Shown: positions 22,462-35,040 of the stretch, piece by piece
How the letters are laid out: each line of letters begins with the position of its first letter
How positions within the stretch are numbered: the stretch's first letter is position 1
Assembly: GCF_029867415.1 (NCBI RefSeq)
Contig: NW_026705227.1
Span: 913,001-977,000, forward strand
DNA: 64,000 bases
Reading direction: 5' to 3'
Source: Vicia villosa
Lineage: Eukaryota; Streptophyta; Magnoliopsida; Fabales; Fabaceae
The notes under the pieces: generated by a model
Database searches by the model: none
What the model was told of the DNA's origin: nothing
What the model saw: the letters and a program-made list of their open reading frames with translations, nothing else
Position numbers and translations under genes: made by a program

Positions 22462-25400
22462 TGTACTCGTGTAATGTGTATACTATTGTACTATGTTTCA
22501 ATACCTCTATTAACCGTCTGAAGGGGATAATTATAGACTTATCTTGTTTGGATTGTTACATATTGAATATTTAAAATCATAGTATTTAAGTCAAAAAAAA
22601 TTAAATGACGTGGAATAAATTCATAAATTTCATTTCAAGGTAGATAGCTAGCTAAATATTTTTAAATAATATTTGGATTAAAAAATCTTATTGAATGGAA
22701 AATAGAATAAAGTGTGGCAAGATGATAAATTTGAAAAAAAATAATATATAAAATTTACAATATTTAATAAAGACCTATGAAGTGACTAGTTTAATTTAGT
22801 ATGTACCTTTCATATAATAAACATCGTGTTACAGTCCTTTTATGAATTAATTTTCAAAGAAATTTAGAGCATTCAACTTGTGTGGTCTATGTTTTATTTA
22901 TATTCCACTAGTGTAGTCTATATTTTGCGTTCCCCTAATATTCTCTTCAAAGTAACTTTAATTAAAATAATATGTACATATTAGTTCACAAAATAATAAT
23001 TACTTGGTAAATTTTATTCACTATGGGACAAGCCTTAGTGATTTATTCAAAACATAATTGTGACAGTTAAATATACGCACTATAAAGTTATATATATAAT
23101 TAAAAGTAACAATTACCATCTCCAATCAATTTATCTCTCTTTTACTTGAATATAGTTTATTCTCTCTCTCACTCTCCATAATTCAGAAATCACAAAATAC
23201 ATTAGAAGATAAGTTGTCGAGTGAACGATAACTTAATGTTAAATATGGTGGTGGTGTAAATTGGGACTCTCTAGTCTCAATCATGCAATGCAATGATTAT
23301 TCTAAGGTTGAAAGGAATTCGAGTAGTTTGGATTATGACCTCTTAGACTTAATTTTGCAGTGAGATGGACACTCGTTGGATGTAAGGAATTGTCGTGGTG
23401 TGGATTAGGACCTCCTGGACTCAATCTTGCAATTCCATGAACATTTCTAGTTTTCAAGAAATCATGGTGGTGTGAATCTGGACCTCCTGGACTCAATCTT
23501 TCAATGCGATGAACATTCCCCGTTTGTAAGGAAACATGGTGGTGTGGATCTGGACCTTCTGGACTCAATCTTGCAATGTGATGAACATTCCTCGTTTGTA
23601 AGGAAAGATGGTGATGTGGATCGGGATCTCCTGGACTCAATTTTGCAATGTGATCGACACTCGTTGGATTTAAGGAATTGTCATGGTGTGGATTAGGACC
23701 TCCTGGACTCAATCTTGCAATTTCATGAACATTTCTAGTTTGCAAGAAATCATGGTGGTGTGAATCTGGACCTCCTGGACTCAATCTTTCAATGTGATGA
23801 ACATTCCCCGTTGGTAAGGAAACATGGTGATGTGGATCTGGACCTTCTGGACTCAATCTTGCAATATGATGAACATTCCCCGTTTGTAAGGAAAGATAGT
23901 GATGTGGATCGGGACCTCCTGGACTCAATTTCGCAATGTGATGATCACTTTTTGGCTGTAAGGAATTGTCGTGGTGTGGATTAGGACCTCCTGGACTCAA
24001 TCTTGCAATTTCATGAACATTTCTAGTTTGCAAGAAATCATGGTGATGTGAATCTGGACCTCCTGGACTCAATCTTTCAATGTGATGAACATTCCCCGTT
24101 GGTAAGGAAACATGGTGGTGTGGATCTGGACCTTCTGGACTCAATCTTGCAATGTTATGAACATTCCTCGTTTGTAAGGAAAGATGGTGATGTGGATCGG
24201 GACCTCTTGGACTCAATTTTGCGATGTGATGATCACTTTTTGGCTGTAAGGAATTGTCGTGGTGTGGATTAGGTCCTTCTGGACTCAATCTTGCAATGCG
24301 ATGAACACTCCTCGTTTGTAAGGAAACTTGGTGATCAATATGATCCTTAATATCAATAAAGCGATGAGTTGCTTTGGAATTTCCCATCAACAATGCTAAA
24401 AGAGATACTTCGATAAGCATTATTGAAAAGAACATGTTTAGCAAATTTGCCATCGCTAAAATATTAAAGACTACAATGTTGATACACACAAACACACAAA
24501 ATGTGTTATGAAAACATAATGAGAAAATATAAATTATATATATGAGCAACAGTTTTTTTGTTTGAACGGCATGCTAATTGCAAACATTAATTTGAATGTC
24601 TATAACAAGTAATTTTTACTCAACAACTTAATTATTGTTTTGAAAATAAAACTATTACTTTAAAATAGAACTATTTGTTATGTATTTGGCAAAAAAATTA
24701 TTAAGTATGAGTAATAAATTACTTAATTTCTCAACAATCACACTATTGTTGGGAAAACCTTCTTATTCCAACAACAACAACTAGTTTTAGTGGTTGAAAT
24801 TTGATTTGTTTTTTTTAATTATTTTACTATATTTAAGAAAGAGTTGTATCAACAACAAATTTTGTTGCTGGTAATAAAATAATTTTGGAAAAATCATAAT
24901 ATATATAGATTGATAAACGATATATAAATTTTTTTTTTGAAATTTTCAATTTCAATCACCAGATGGGGCATTTCCTTATACTTTTGGAAAAATATATTAC
25001 AATTAATTAAATATAGTAAAATATATTAAAACTAACTCCTTTACTCTTTTTAATAAATATAGTTGTATATAAAATAAACTTACATCTTATGTTTGGTGAA
25101 CTATATGGACTAATTTTTTTGGCACTAAGTGTAAAAGAAACTTTAAATTCTAAAACCTAATTAGTTAAGATGGATTCATCTATTCTAAACAATTTAAATT
25201 CAATTTAGTTGTAGAGTTCTAAAGTTGCCCCTTCTCATTCAAAAATCCAGTGAGTTGTAGACAACCCGTTTCCCAAAATTACCTCTCGAAAGGTATAAAC
25301 ATCTTCTAATCCAAATGGCTTCTATCGTTAGCTCACTTTCTTAAAATAAATCTATGTAAGACTCCTCGAGTACATTTATTCCCAGAGATATATTCCTTTT

Positions 25401-27787
25401 CAAAGCTATCAACTCTTATGGTATATGTCTTTTTTATTTACCGCATTGGTAGTCCATGTATTTTGATCCCCTCATTCCTCTTAATATAAATTTTTATGAC
25501 AAGCAAATATGGGATAGTTCATATAATAATAGATTACATGGAAAGTTATATTTACTACAGAGAGAATTGGTGATACTTTCAAAACGTAATTGTGACAAGT
25601 GAATATAAGAATTATCACTTTATATTTATTATTCAAAGTGTAATACCCCGAATAATATGCGTATAGAATGGTATTATTCGACATTTTATATCTGGTACTG
25701 AGTACAACCAAAAGTGTCTAGATGACATCCAATACATGTATGATAAAAGATACAATCATAGTACATATACAACATAAATCATGGAATAAAATACTAGAAT
25801 AGGCTAGACAGCAAAAACAAAACAAAAAAATAGATAACAAGATCTTTAAATCCTTCATGTCATCTTTCCTTTTCATCAGTAATTCACCTAATTACCACAA
25901 ATATTAAACATAGGGTGAGATATAACTATTTCAGTGCAGTTCTAACTACACCGTATGTCTTCTTGGTCATGGTGCTCTCATGTTCTACTCTATTAATAAT
26001 GTTTCTTTCTCAACCTTCCATATTCTACAATCATAAAAGAACGTGGATCGAGATCCAATTGATCTCATATGGTGTGTGAATATCAACACTCGGGTCAAAC
26101 GACCCATGTCTACCTCTGGATATGGATAGTTACGTGGGACATCTTTCTTGGGCCACAACTCTTCACATAAGTTTGGACACAGATCACAGACTCCCTAGTA
26201 CACAAATAATGTCTTTCTCCCACCAACACTTTTCACATAATTCCGGACACCGCTCAGAGACTACAACCTTCATATGGACCATACTCCCATTATTGGTAAC
26301 AAAATCTTAGGCATCCATAAAGAGCCTCGATATCCCCCAAAATTGTACATGGTTGGTTTCCATTGAAACCTAACATTCAAACATATACCAACTAGGAGTA
26401 TGGTTGTGTTTCCGAATAACTCAATACGATGGGATTTATATCACCCTAGGGTTTTCTCACCAAATGTATTATCTTTTTTTAACTTACTAAAAAATTATCA
26501 AGGCATCATCATGATTCATGATTTAACTATCTTAATCAGTTAGCCTATATGAATTTCAAATTAAATCCACCAAGGGTGGTAACCGCTTACTGGCAGAGAG
26601 TAACCAGTTATAGGTCGGTTAAAACTCAAAAATTTGCTAGTTTTTCATGTTTTCTCAAATCTGAATCCATTTAAGTCATGTACTAACATAAAGTGAACAC
26701 TGACAACATATCACACAGCAGATGATCATAATTTCGCACGCATTCATAAAAATCAACAATCAATTCATGATTTGTAATCAAGAAAAGAAATAAATCAAAC
26801 TTAGTATACCCCAACCTATCATGAATTTATCTTAAATAGTGAGTGGTATCTAGCTACACATCATTGCTACCCAAGTCACGAAAATATCATGTGATCTAAC
26901 AAAAGCTTTCGTGATAATGTTTGTGTAAAAAATTACCCTTTTGCACTCATGTCTATATTGAACACAGGGCATAGACCATGTCACCCTTGTCCAATTCAAT
27001 ATTGGGCCCTTAGACATTTATTCTATTACGCGGGATGAGAAAGTTCTATCTAGGGCACTCATGTCCCTTAGCATGATTTGTGGAGTGCCCGTGAACTATG
27101 TTAACGACCATCCAATTACGGTTAATATCTGATCAATAAAAAAAATACTCGACTCCTACATCTATATATGGTTCGTAGTGGATTCAGGTCGAAGGGTTGT
27201 ATACACCACTGTCTCCATGAGAATAACTTATGACACTTTGCATAAATTTCTATGTAGAATTCTCTTAGCGGGTCAATCCACTATAAATATTACTCCTAAT
27301 ATTCATACCTATGTGAAGACTTGATTACTCTTTATCCATAATCCATGAGATCTGATCGTCAGTCTATCCATACAATAGTCTCAATGATTTAATATTTTCC
27401 CACTTCACAGTAAAGCACGACTAGAGATAATTTGAGAATACTGTCCTTATGTTTCATGGGATCTCATGATTATGGCGCACTTAACATTTCATTAAACAGA
27501 ATAGCTATTCTAGGGACTTTATTATTTTGGAAAAACAAACATAATAAAGAAATGTCTTTTATTATTAATATATGATTTGATACAAGTACAAAAACTATTG
27601 GCATCTAGGGCTTACACCGTCAATCTCCCACTAGCACTAGATCCCATCAGGCATACACCTAATACCCATAGATCTAGTATGGCCATCATACTCTGAATAT
27701 CTTCACATCTCATATATCTATTATCTCTCGAATGAGGTGATATTGCCTAAATATGCGACTTACTATATGTTTAAGTATGCGAAAATT
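22462..27787 (-). repeat. CLE array unit 2 (5326 bp)
   Basis: Same layout as unit 1 but about 287 bp longer. The extra length is accounted for by one additional 288-bp four-motif block inside CLE gene 2. The spacer from 24550 to 27787 holds the two LTR relics and no gene. Confidence 0.95.
23302..24453 (-). CDS. CLE: Multi-CLE peptide precursor, copy 2, expanded (14 CLE motifs)
   Basis: The longest copy: 383 residues from the Met at 24453. The signal peptide and linker are as in copy 1, followed by 14 CLE motifs starting at residue 55 and every 24 residues to 367. The extra 96 residues are exactly one A-B-C-D block, so it grew by in-frame duplication of a 288-bp higher-order repeat. Motif order is A B C D A B C D A B C D A and a degenerate B. 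Private changes are Arg5 in motif 2 (KLSPRGPDPHHH), a final Tyr in motif 6 (HHY), Asp6 replacing the normally invariant Gly6 in motif 10 (SPGDPD) and a terminal Ser in motif 14. Whether the Gly6 change ruins activity of that peptide is unknown, but Gly6 is among the most conserved CLE positions. Confidence 0.9.
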   Translation of the reverse strand: MANLLNMFFSIMLIEVSLLALLMGNSKATHRFIDIKDHIDHQVSLQTRSVHRIARLSPEGPNPHHDNSLQPKSDHHIAKLSPRGPDPHHHLSLQTRNVHNIARLSPEGPDPHHHVSLPTGNVHHIERLSPGGPDSHHHDFLQTRNVHEIARLSPGGPNPHHDNSLQPKSDHHIAKLSPGGPDPHHYLSLQTGNVHHIARLSPEGPDPHHHVSLPTGNVHHIERLSPGGPDSHHHDFLQTRNVHEIARLSPGGPNPHHDNSLNPTSVDHIAKLSPGDPDPHHHLSLQTRNVHHIARLSPEGPDPHHHVSLQTGNVHRIERLSPGGPDSHHHDFLKTRNVHGIARLSPGGPNPHHDNSLHPTSVHLTAKLSLRGHNPNYSNSFQP

Positions 27788-30700
27788 TGTACTCGTGTAA
27801 TGTGTATACTATTGTACTATGTTTCAATACCCGTATTAACCGTCTGAAGGGGATAATTATAGACTTATCTTGTTTGGATTGCTACATATTGAATATTTAA
27901 AATCATAGTATTTAAGTCAAAAAAAATTAAATGACGTGGAATAAATTCATAAATTTCATTTCAAGGTAGATAACTAGCTGAATATTTTTAAATAATATTT
28001 GGATTAAAAAATCTTATTGAATGGAAAATAGAATAAAGTGTGGCAAGATGATAAATTTGAAAAAAAATAATATATAAAATTTACAATATTTAATAAAGGC
28101 CTATCAAGTGACTAGTTTAATTTAGTATGTACCTTTCATATAATAAACATCGTGTTACAGTCCTTTTATGAATTAATTTTCAAAGAAATTTAGAGCATTC
28201 AACTTGTGTGGTCTATGTTTTATTTATATTCCACTAGTGTAGTCTATATTTTTCGTTCCCCTAATATTCTCTTCAAAGTAACTTTAATTAAAATAATATG
28301 TACATATTAGTTCACAAAATAATAATTACTTGGTAAATTTTATTCACTATGGGACAAGCCTTAGTGATTTATTCAAAACATAATTGTGACAGGTAAATAT
28401 ACGCACTATAAAGTTATATATATAATTAAAAGTAACAATTACCATCTCCAATCTATTTATCTCTCTTTTACTTGAATATAGTTTATTCTCTCTCTCACTC
28501 TCCTTAATTCAGAAATCACAAAATACATTAGAAGATAAGTTGTCGAGTGAACGATAACTTAATGTTAAATATGGTGGTGGTGTAAATTGGGACTCTCTAG
28601 TCTCAATCATGCAATGCAATGATTATTCTAAGGTTGAAAGGAATTCGGGTAGTTTGGATTATGACCTCTTAGACTTAATTTTGCAGTGAGATGGACACTC
28701 GTTGGATGTAAGGAATTGTCGTGGTGTGGATTAGGACCTCCTGGACTCAATCTTGCAATTCCATGAACATTTCTAGTTTTCAAGAAATCATGGTGGTGTG
28801 AATCTGGACCTCCTGGACTCAATCTTTCAATGCGATGAACATTCCCGTTTGTAAGGAAACATGGTGGTGTGGATCTGGACCTTCTGGACTCAATCTTGCA
28901 ATGTGATGAACATTCCTCGTTTGTAAGGAAAGATGGTGATGTGGATCGGGACCTCCTGGACTCAATTTTGCAATGTGATCGACACTCGTTGGATTTAAGG
29001 AATTGTCATGGTGTGGATTAGGACCTCCTGGACTCAATCTTGCAATTTCATGAACATTTCTAGTTTGCAAGAAATCATGGTGGTGTGAATCTGGACCTCC
29101 TGGACTCAATCTTTCAATGTGATGAACATTCCCCGTTGGTAAGGAAACATGGTGGTGTGGATCTGGACCTTCTGGACTCAATCTTGCAATGTGATGAACA
29201 TTCCTCGTTTGTAAGGAAAGATGGTGATGTGGATCGGGACCTCTTGGACTCAATTTTGCAATGTGATGATCACTTTTTGGCTGTAAGGAATTGTCGTGGT
29301 GTGGATTAGGTCCTTCTGGACTCAATCTTGCAATGCGATGAACACTCCTCGTTTGTAAGGAAACTTGGTGATCAATATGATCCTTAATATCAATAAAGCG
29401 ATGAGTTGCTTTGGAATTTCCCATCAACAATGCTAAAAGAGATACTTCGATAAGCATTATTGAAAAGAACATGTTTAGCAAATTTGCCATCGCTAAAATA
29501 TTAAAGACTACAATGTTGATACACACAAACACACAAAATGTGTTAGGAAAACATAATGAGAAAATATAAATTATATATATGAGCAACAGTTTTTTTGTTT
29601 GAACGGCATGCTAATTGCAAACATTAATTTGAATGTCTATAACAAGTAATTTTTACTCAACAACTTAATTATTGTTTTGAAAATAAAACTATTACTTTAA
29701 AATAGAACTATTTGTTATGTATTTCGCAAAAAAATTATTAAGTATGAGTAATAAATTACTTAATTTCTCAACAATCACACTATTGTTGGGAAAACCTTCT
29801 TATTCCAACAACAACAACTAGTTTTAGTGGTTGAAATTTGATTTGTTTTTTTTAATTATTTTACTATATTTAAGAAAGAGTTGTATCAACAACAAATTTT
29901 GTTGCTGGTAATAAAATAATTTTGGAAAAATCATAATATATATAGATTGATAAACGATATATAAAAAAAAATTTTGAAATTTTCAATTTCAATCACCAGA
30001 TGGGGCATTTCCTTATACTTTTGGAAAAATATATTACAATTAATTAAATATAGTAAAATATATTAAAACTAACTCCTTTACTCTTTTTAATAAATATAGT
30101 TGTATATAAAATAAACTTACATCTTATGTTTGGTGAACTATATGGACTAATTTTTTTGGCACTAAGTGTAAAAGAAACTTTAAATTCTAAAACCTAATTA
30201 GTTAAGATGGATTCATCTATTCTAAACAATTTAAATTCAATTTAGTTGTAGAGTTCTAAAGTTGCCCCTTCTCATTCAAAAATCCAGTGAGTTGTAGACA
30301 ACCCGTTTCCCAAAATTACCTCTCGAAAGGTATAAACATCTTCTAATCCAAATGGCTTCTATCGTTAGCTCACTTTCTTAAAATAAATCTATGTAAGACT
30401 CCTCGAGTACATTTATTCCCAGAGATATATTCCTTTCCAAAGCTATCAACTCTTATGGTATATGTCTTTTTTATTTACCGCATTGGTAGTCCATGTATTT
30501 TGATCCCCTCATTCCTCTTAATATAAATTTTTATGACAAGCAAATATGGGATAGTTCATATAATAATAGATTACATGGAAAGTTATATTTACTACAGAGA
30601 GAATTGGTGATACTTTCAAAACGTAATTGTGACAAGTGAATATAAGAATTATCACTTTATATTTATTATTCAAAGTGTAATACCCCGAATAATATGCGTA

Positions 30701-32826
30701 TAGAATGGTATTATTCGACATTTTATATCTGGTACTGAGTACAACCAAAAGTGTCTAGATGACATCCAATACATGTATGATAAAAGATACAATCATAGTA
30801 CATATACAACATAAATCATGGAATAAAATACTAGAATAGGCTAGACAGCAAAAACAAAACAAAAAAATAGATAACAAGATCTTTAAATCCTTCATGTCAT
30901 CTTTCCTTTTCATCAGTAATTCACCTAATTACCACAAATATTAAACATAGGGTGAGATATAACTATTTCAGTGCAGTTCTAACTACACCGTATGTCTTCT
31001 TGGTCATGGTGCTCTCATGTTCTACTCTATTAATAATGTTTCTTTCTCAACCTTCCATATTCTACAATCATAAAAGAACGTGGATCGAGATCCAATTGAT
31101 CTCATATGGTGTGTGAATATCAACACTCGGGTCAAACGACCCATGTCTACCTCTGGATATGGATAGTTACGTGGGACATCTTTCTTGGGCCACAACTCTT
31201 CACATAAGTTTGGACACAGATCACAGACTCCCTAGTACACAAATAATGTCTTTCTCCCACGAACACTTTTCACATAATTCCGGACACCGCTCAGAGACTA
31301 CAACCTTCATATGGACCATACTCCCATTATTGGTAACAAAATCTTAGGCATCCATAAAGAGCCTCGATATCCCCCAAAATTGTACATGGTTTGTTTCCAT
31401 TGAAACCTAACATTCAAAACATATACCAACTAGGAGTATGGTTGTGTTTCCGAATAACTCAATACGATGGGATTTATATCACCCTAGGGTTTTCTCACCA
31501 AATGTATTATCTTTTTTTAACTTACTAAAAAATTATCAAGGCATCATCATGATTCATGATTTAACTATCTTAATCAGTTAGCCTATATGAATTTCAAATT
31601 AAATCCACCAAGGGTGGTAACCGCTTACTGGCAGAGAGTAACCAGTTATAGGTCGGTTAAAACTCAAAAATTTGCTAGTTTTTCATGTTTTCTCAAATCT
31701 GAATCCATTTAAGTCATGTACTAACATAAAGTGAACACTGACAACATATCACACAGCAGATGCATCATAATTTCGCACGCATTCATAAAAATCAACAATC
31801 AATTCATGATTTGTAATCAAGAAAAGAAATAAATTCAACTTAGTATACCCCAACCTATCATGAATTTATCTTAAATAATGAGTGGTATCTAGCTACACAT
31901 CATTGCTACCCAAGTCACGAAAATATCATGTGATCTAACAAAACCTTTCGTGATAATGTTTGTGTAAAAAATTACCCTTTTGCACTCATGTCTATATTGA
32001 ACACAGGGCATAGACCATGTCACCCTTGTCCAATTCAATATTGGGCCCTTATACATTTATTCTATTACGCGGGATGAGAAAGTTCTATCTAGGTCACTCA
32101 TGTCCCTTAGCATGATTTGTGGAGTGCCCGTGAACTATGTTAACGGCCATCCAATTACGGTTAATATTTGATCAATAAAAAAAATACTCGACTCCTACAT
32201 CTATATATGGTTCGTAGTGGATTCATGTCGAAGGGTTGTATACACCACTGTCTCCATGAGAATAACTTATGACACTTTGCATAAATTTCTATGTAGAATT
32301 CTCTTAGCGAGTCAATCCAGTATAAATATTACTCCTAATATTCATACCTATGTGAAGACTTGATTACTCTTTATCCATAATCCATGAGATCTGATCGCCA
32401 GTCTATCCATACAATAGTCTCAATGATTTAATATTTTCCCACTTCACATTAAAGCACGACTAGAGATAATTTGAGAATACTGTCCTTATGTTACATGGGA
32501 TCTCATGATTATGTCGCACTTAACATTTCATTAAAGAGAATAGCTATTCTAGGGACTTTATTATTTTGGAAAAACAAACATAATAAAGAAATGTCTTTTA
32601 TTATTAATATATGATTTGATACAAGTACAAAAACTATTGGCATCTAGGGCTTACACCGTCAATCTCCCACTAGCACTAGATCCCATCAGGCATACACCTA
32701 ATACCCATAGATCTAGTATGGCCATCATACTCTGAATATCTTCACATCTCATATATCTATTATCTCTCGAATGAGGTGATATTGCCTAAATATGCGACTT
32801 ACTATATGTTTAAGTATGCGAAAATT
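27788..32826 (-). repeat. CLE array unit 3 (5039 bp)
   Basis: Standard-length unit carrying the frameshifted CLE copy 3. The spacer (29587-32826) is like that of the other units, with the two LTR relics and nothing coding. Confidence 0.95.
28628..29490 (-). pseudogene. CLE: Multi-CLE precursor, copy 3, frameshifted after motif 7
   Basis: One C is missing from a run at 28844-28846 (three instead of the four seen in the intact copies). The frame shifts inside the linker before motif 8 and ends at a stop at 28819. The predicted product has 223 residues: the normal signal peptide, seven complete CLE motifs (residues 55-210) and a 13-residue novel tail. The last three motifs remain in another frame (28628-28822). 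Because each CLE peptide is released separately, the truncated precursor could still be functional, so 'pseudogene' is only a formal label. A one-base sequencing error in a short homopolymer is an alternative explanation. Confidence 0.8.
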
Positions 32827-33666
32827 TGTACTCGTGTAATGTGTATACTATTGTACTATGTTTCAATACCCGTATTAACCGTCTGAAGGGGATAATTATA
32901 GACTTATCTTGTTTGGATTGCTACATATTGAATATTTAAAATCATAGTATTTAAGTCAAAAAAAATTAAATGACGTGGAATAAATTCATAAATTTCATTT
33001 CAAGGTAGATAACTAGCTGAATATTTTTAAATAATATTTGGATTGAAAAATCTTATTGAATGGAAAATAGAATAAAGTGTGGCAAGATGACAAATTTGAA
33101 AAAAACTAATATATAAAATTTACAATATTTAATAAAGGCCTATCAAGTGACTAGTTTAATTTAGTATGTACCTTTCATATAATAAACATCGTGTTAAAGT
33201 CCTTTTATGAATTAATTTTCTAATAAATTTAGAGCATTCAACTTGTGTGGTCTATGTTTTATTTATATTCCACTAGTGTAGTCTATATTTTTCGTTCCCC
33301 TAATATTCTCTTCAAAGTAACTTTAATTAAAATAATATGTACATATTAGTTCACAAAATAATAATTACTTGGTAAATTTAATTCACTATGGGACAAGCCT
33401 TAGTGATTTATTCAAAACATAATTGTGACAGGTAAATATACGCACTATAAAGTTATATATATAATTAAAAGTAACAATTACCATCTCCAATCTATTTATC
33501 TCTCTTTTATATGAATATAGTTTATTCTCTCTCTCACTCTACTTAATTCAGAAATCACAAAATAGATTAGAAGATAAGTTGTCGAGTGAACGATAACTTA
33601 ATGTTAAATATGGTGGTGGTGTAAATTGGGACTCTCTAGTCTCAATCATGCAATGCAATGATTATT

Positions 33667-34530
33667 CTAAGGTTGAAAGGAATTCGGGTAGTTTGGATTA
33701 TGACCTCTTAGACTTAATTTTGCAGTGAGATGGACACTCGTTGGATGTAAGGAATTGTCGTGGTGTGGATTAGGACCTCCTGGACTCAATCTTGCAATTC
33801 CATGAACGTTTCTAGTTTTCAAGAAATCATGGTGGTGTGAATCTGGACCTCCTGGACTCAATCTTTCAATGCGATGAACATTCCCCGTTTGTAAGGAAAC
33901 ATGGTGGTGTGGATCTGGACCTTCTGGACTCAATCTTGCAATGTGATGAACATTCCTCGTTTGTAAGGAAAGATGGTGATGTGGATCGGGACCTCCTGGA
34001 CTCAATTTTGCAACATGATCGACACTCGTTGGATTTAAGGAATTGTCATGGTGTGGATTAGGACCTCCTGGACTCAATCTTGCAATTTCATGAACATTTC
34101 TAGTTTGCAAGAAATCATGGTGGTGTGAATCTGGACCTCCTGGACTCAATCTTTCAATGTGATGAACATTCCCCGTTGGTAAGGAAACATGGTGGTGTGG
34201 ATCTGGACCTTCTAGACTCAATCTTGCAATGTGATGAACATTCCTCGTTTGTAAGGAAAGATGGTGATGTGGATCGGGACCTCCTGGACTCAATTTTGCA
34301 ATGTGATGATCACTTTTTGGCTGTAAGGAATTGTCGTGGTGTGGATTAGGTCCTTCTGGACTCAATCTTGCAGTGCGATGAACACTCCTCGTTTGTAAGG
34401 AAACTTGGTGATCAATATGATCCTTAATATCAATAAAGCGATGAGTTGCTTTGGAATTTCCCATCAACAATGCTAAAAGAGATACTTCGATAAGCATTAT
34501 TGAAAAGAACTTGTTTAGCAAATTTGCCAT
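33667..34530 (-). CDS. CLE: Multi-CLE peptide precursor, copy 4 (10 CLE motifs)
   Basis: Intact 287-residue precursor with the usual signal peptide and ten motifs. It differs from copy 1 by Lys instead of Met in the signal region (LLNKFFS), Thr before motif 1, loss of Pro4 in motif 3 (RLSLEGPDPHHH) and Val before motif 6. Pro4 is normally a hydroxylation site in CLE peptides, so the motif 3 product may be altered. It is almost identical to copy 5; the one difference I see is Gly versus Arg in the linker before motif 8. Its upstream region is normal for 505 bp and is then cut by the Tekay element at 35041, so distal promoter elements are displaced by 8.6 kb while the TATA box is retained. Confidence 0.9.
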   Translation of the reverse strand: MANLLNKFFSIMLIEVSLLALLMGNSKATHRFIDIKDHIDHQVSLQTRSVHRTARLSPEGPNPHHDNSLQPKSDHHIAKLSPGGPDPHHHLSLQTRNVHHIARLSLEGPDPHHHVSLPTGNVHHIERLSPGGPDSHHHDFLQTRNVHEIARLSPGGPNPHHDNSLNPTSVDHVAKLSPGGPDPHHHLSLQTRNVHHIARLSPEGPDPHHHVSLQTGNVHRIERLSPGGPDSHHHDFLKTRNVHGIARLSPGGPNPHHDNSLHPTSVHLTAKLSLRGHNPNYPNSFQP

Positions 34531-35035
34531 CGCTAAAATATTAAAGACTACAATGTTGATACACACAAACACACAAAATGTGTTAGAAAAACATAATGAG
34601 AAAATATAAATTATATATATGAGCAACAGTTTTTTTGTTTGAACGGCATGCTAATTGCAAACATTAATTTGAATGTCTATAACAAGTAATTTTTACTCAA
34701 CAACTTAATTATTGTTTTGAAAATAAAACTATTACTTTAAAATTGAACTATTTGTTATGTATTTCGCAAAAAAAAGTTATTAAGTATGAGTAATAAATTA
34801 CTTAATTTCTCAACAATCACACTATTGTTGGGAAAACCTTCTTATTCCTTCAACAACAACAACTAGTTTTAGTGGTTGAAATTTGATTTGTTTTTTTTTA
34901 ATTATTTTACTATATTTAAGAAAGAGTTGTATCAACAACAAATTTTGTTGCTGGTAATAAAATAATTTTGGAAAAATCATAATATATATAGATTGATAAA
35001 CGATATATAAAAAAAATTTTGAAATTTTCAATTTC

Positions 35036-35040
35036 AATCA
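35036..35040 (+). repeat. Target-site duplication of the Tekay element (left copy)
   Basis: AATCA directly precedes the 5' LTR and is repeated at 43645-43649 directly after the 3' LTR. Other units carry the empty site with a single AATCA in TTTCAATCACCAGATGG. Confidence 0.95.
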
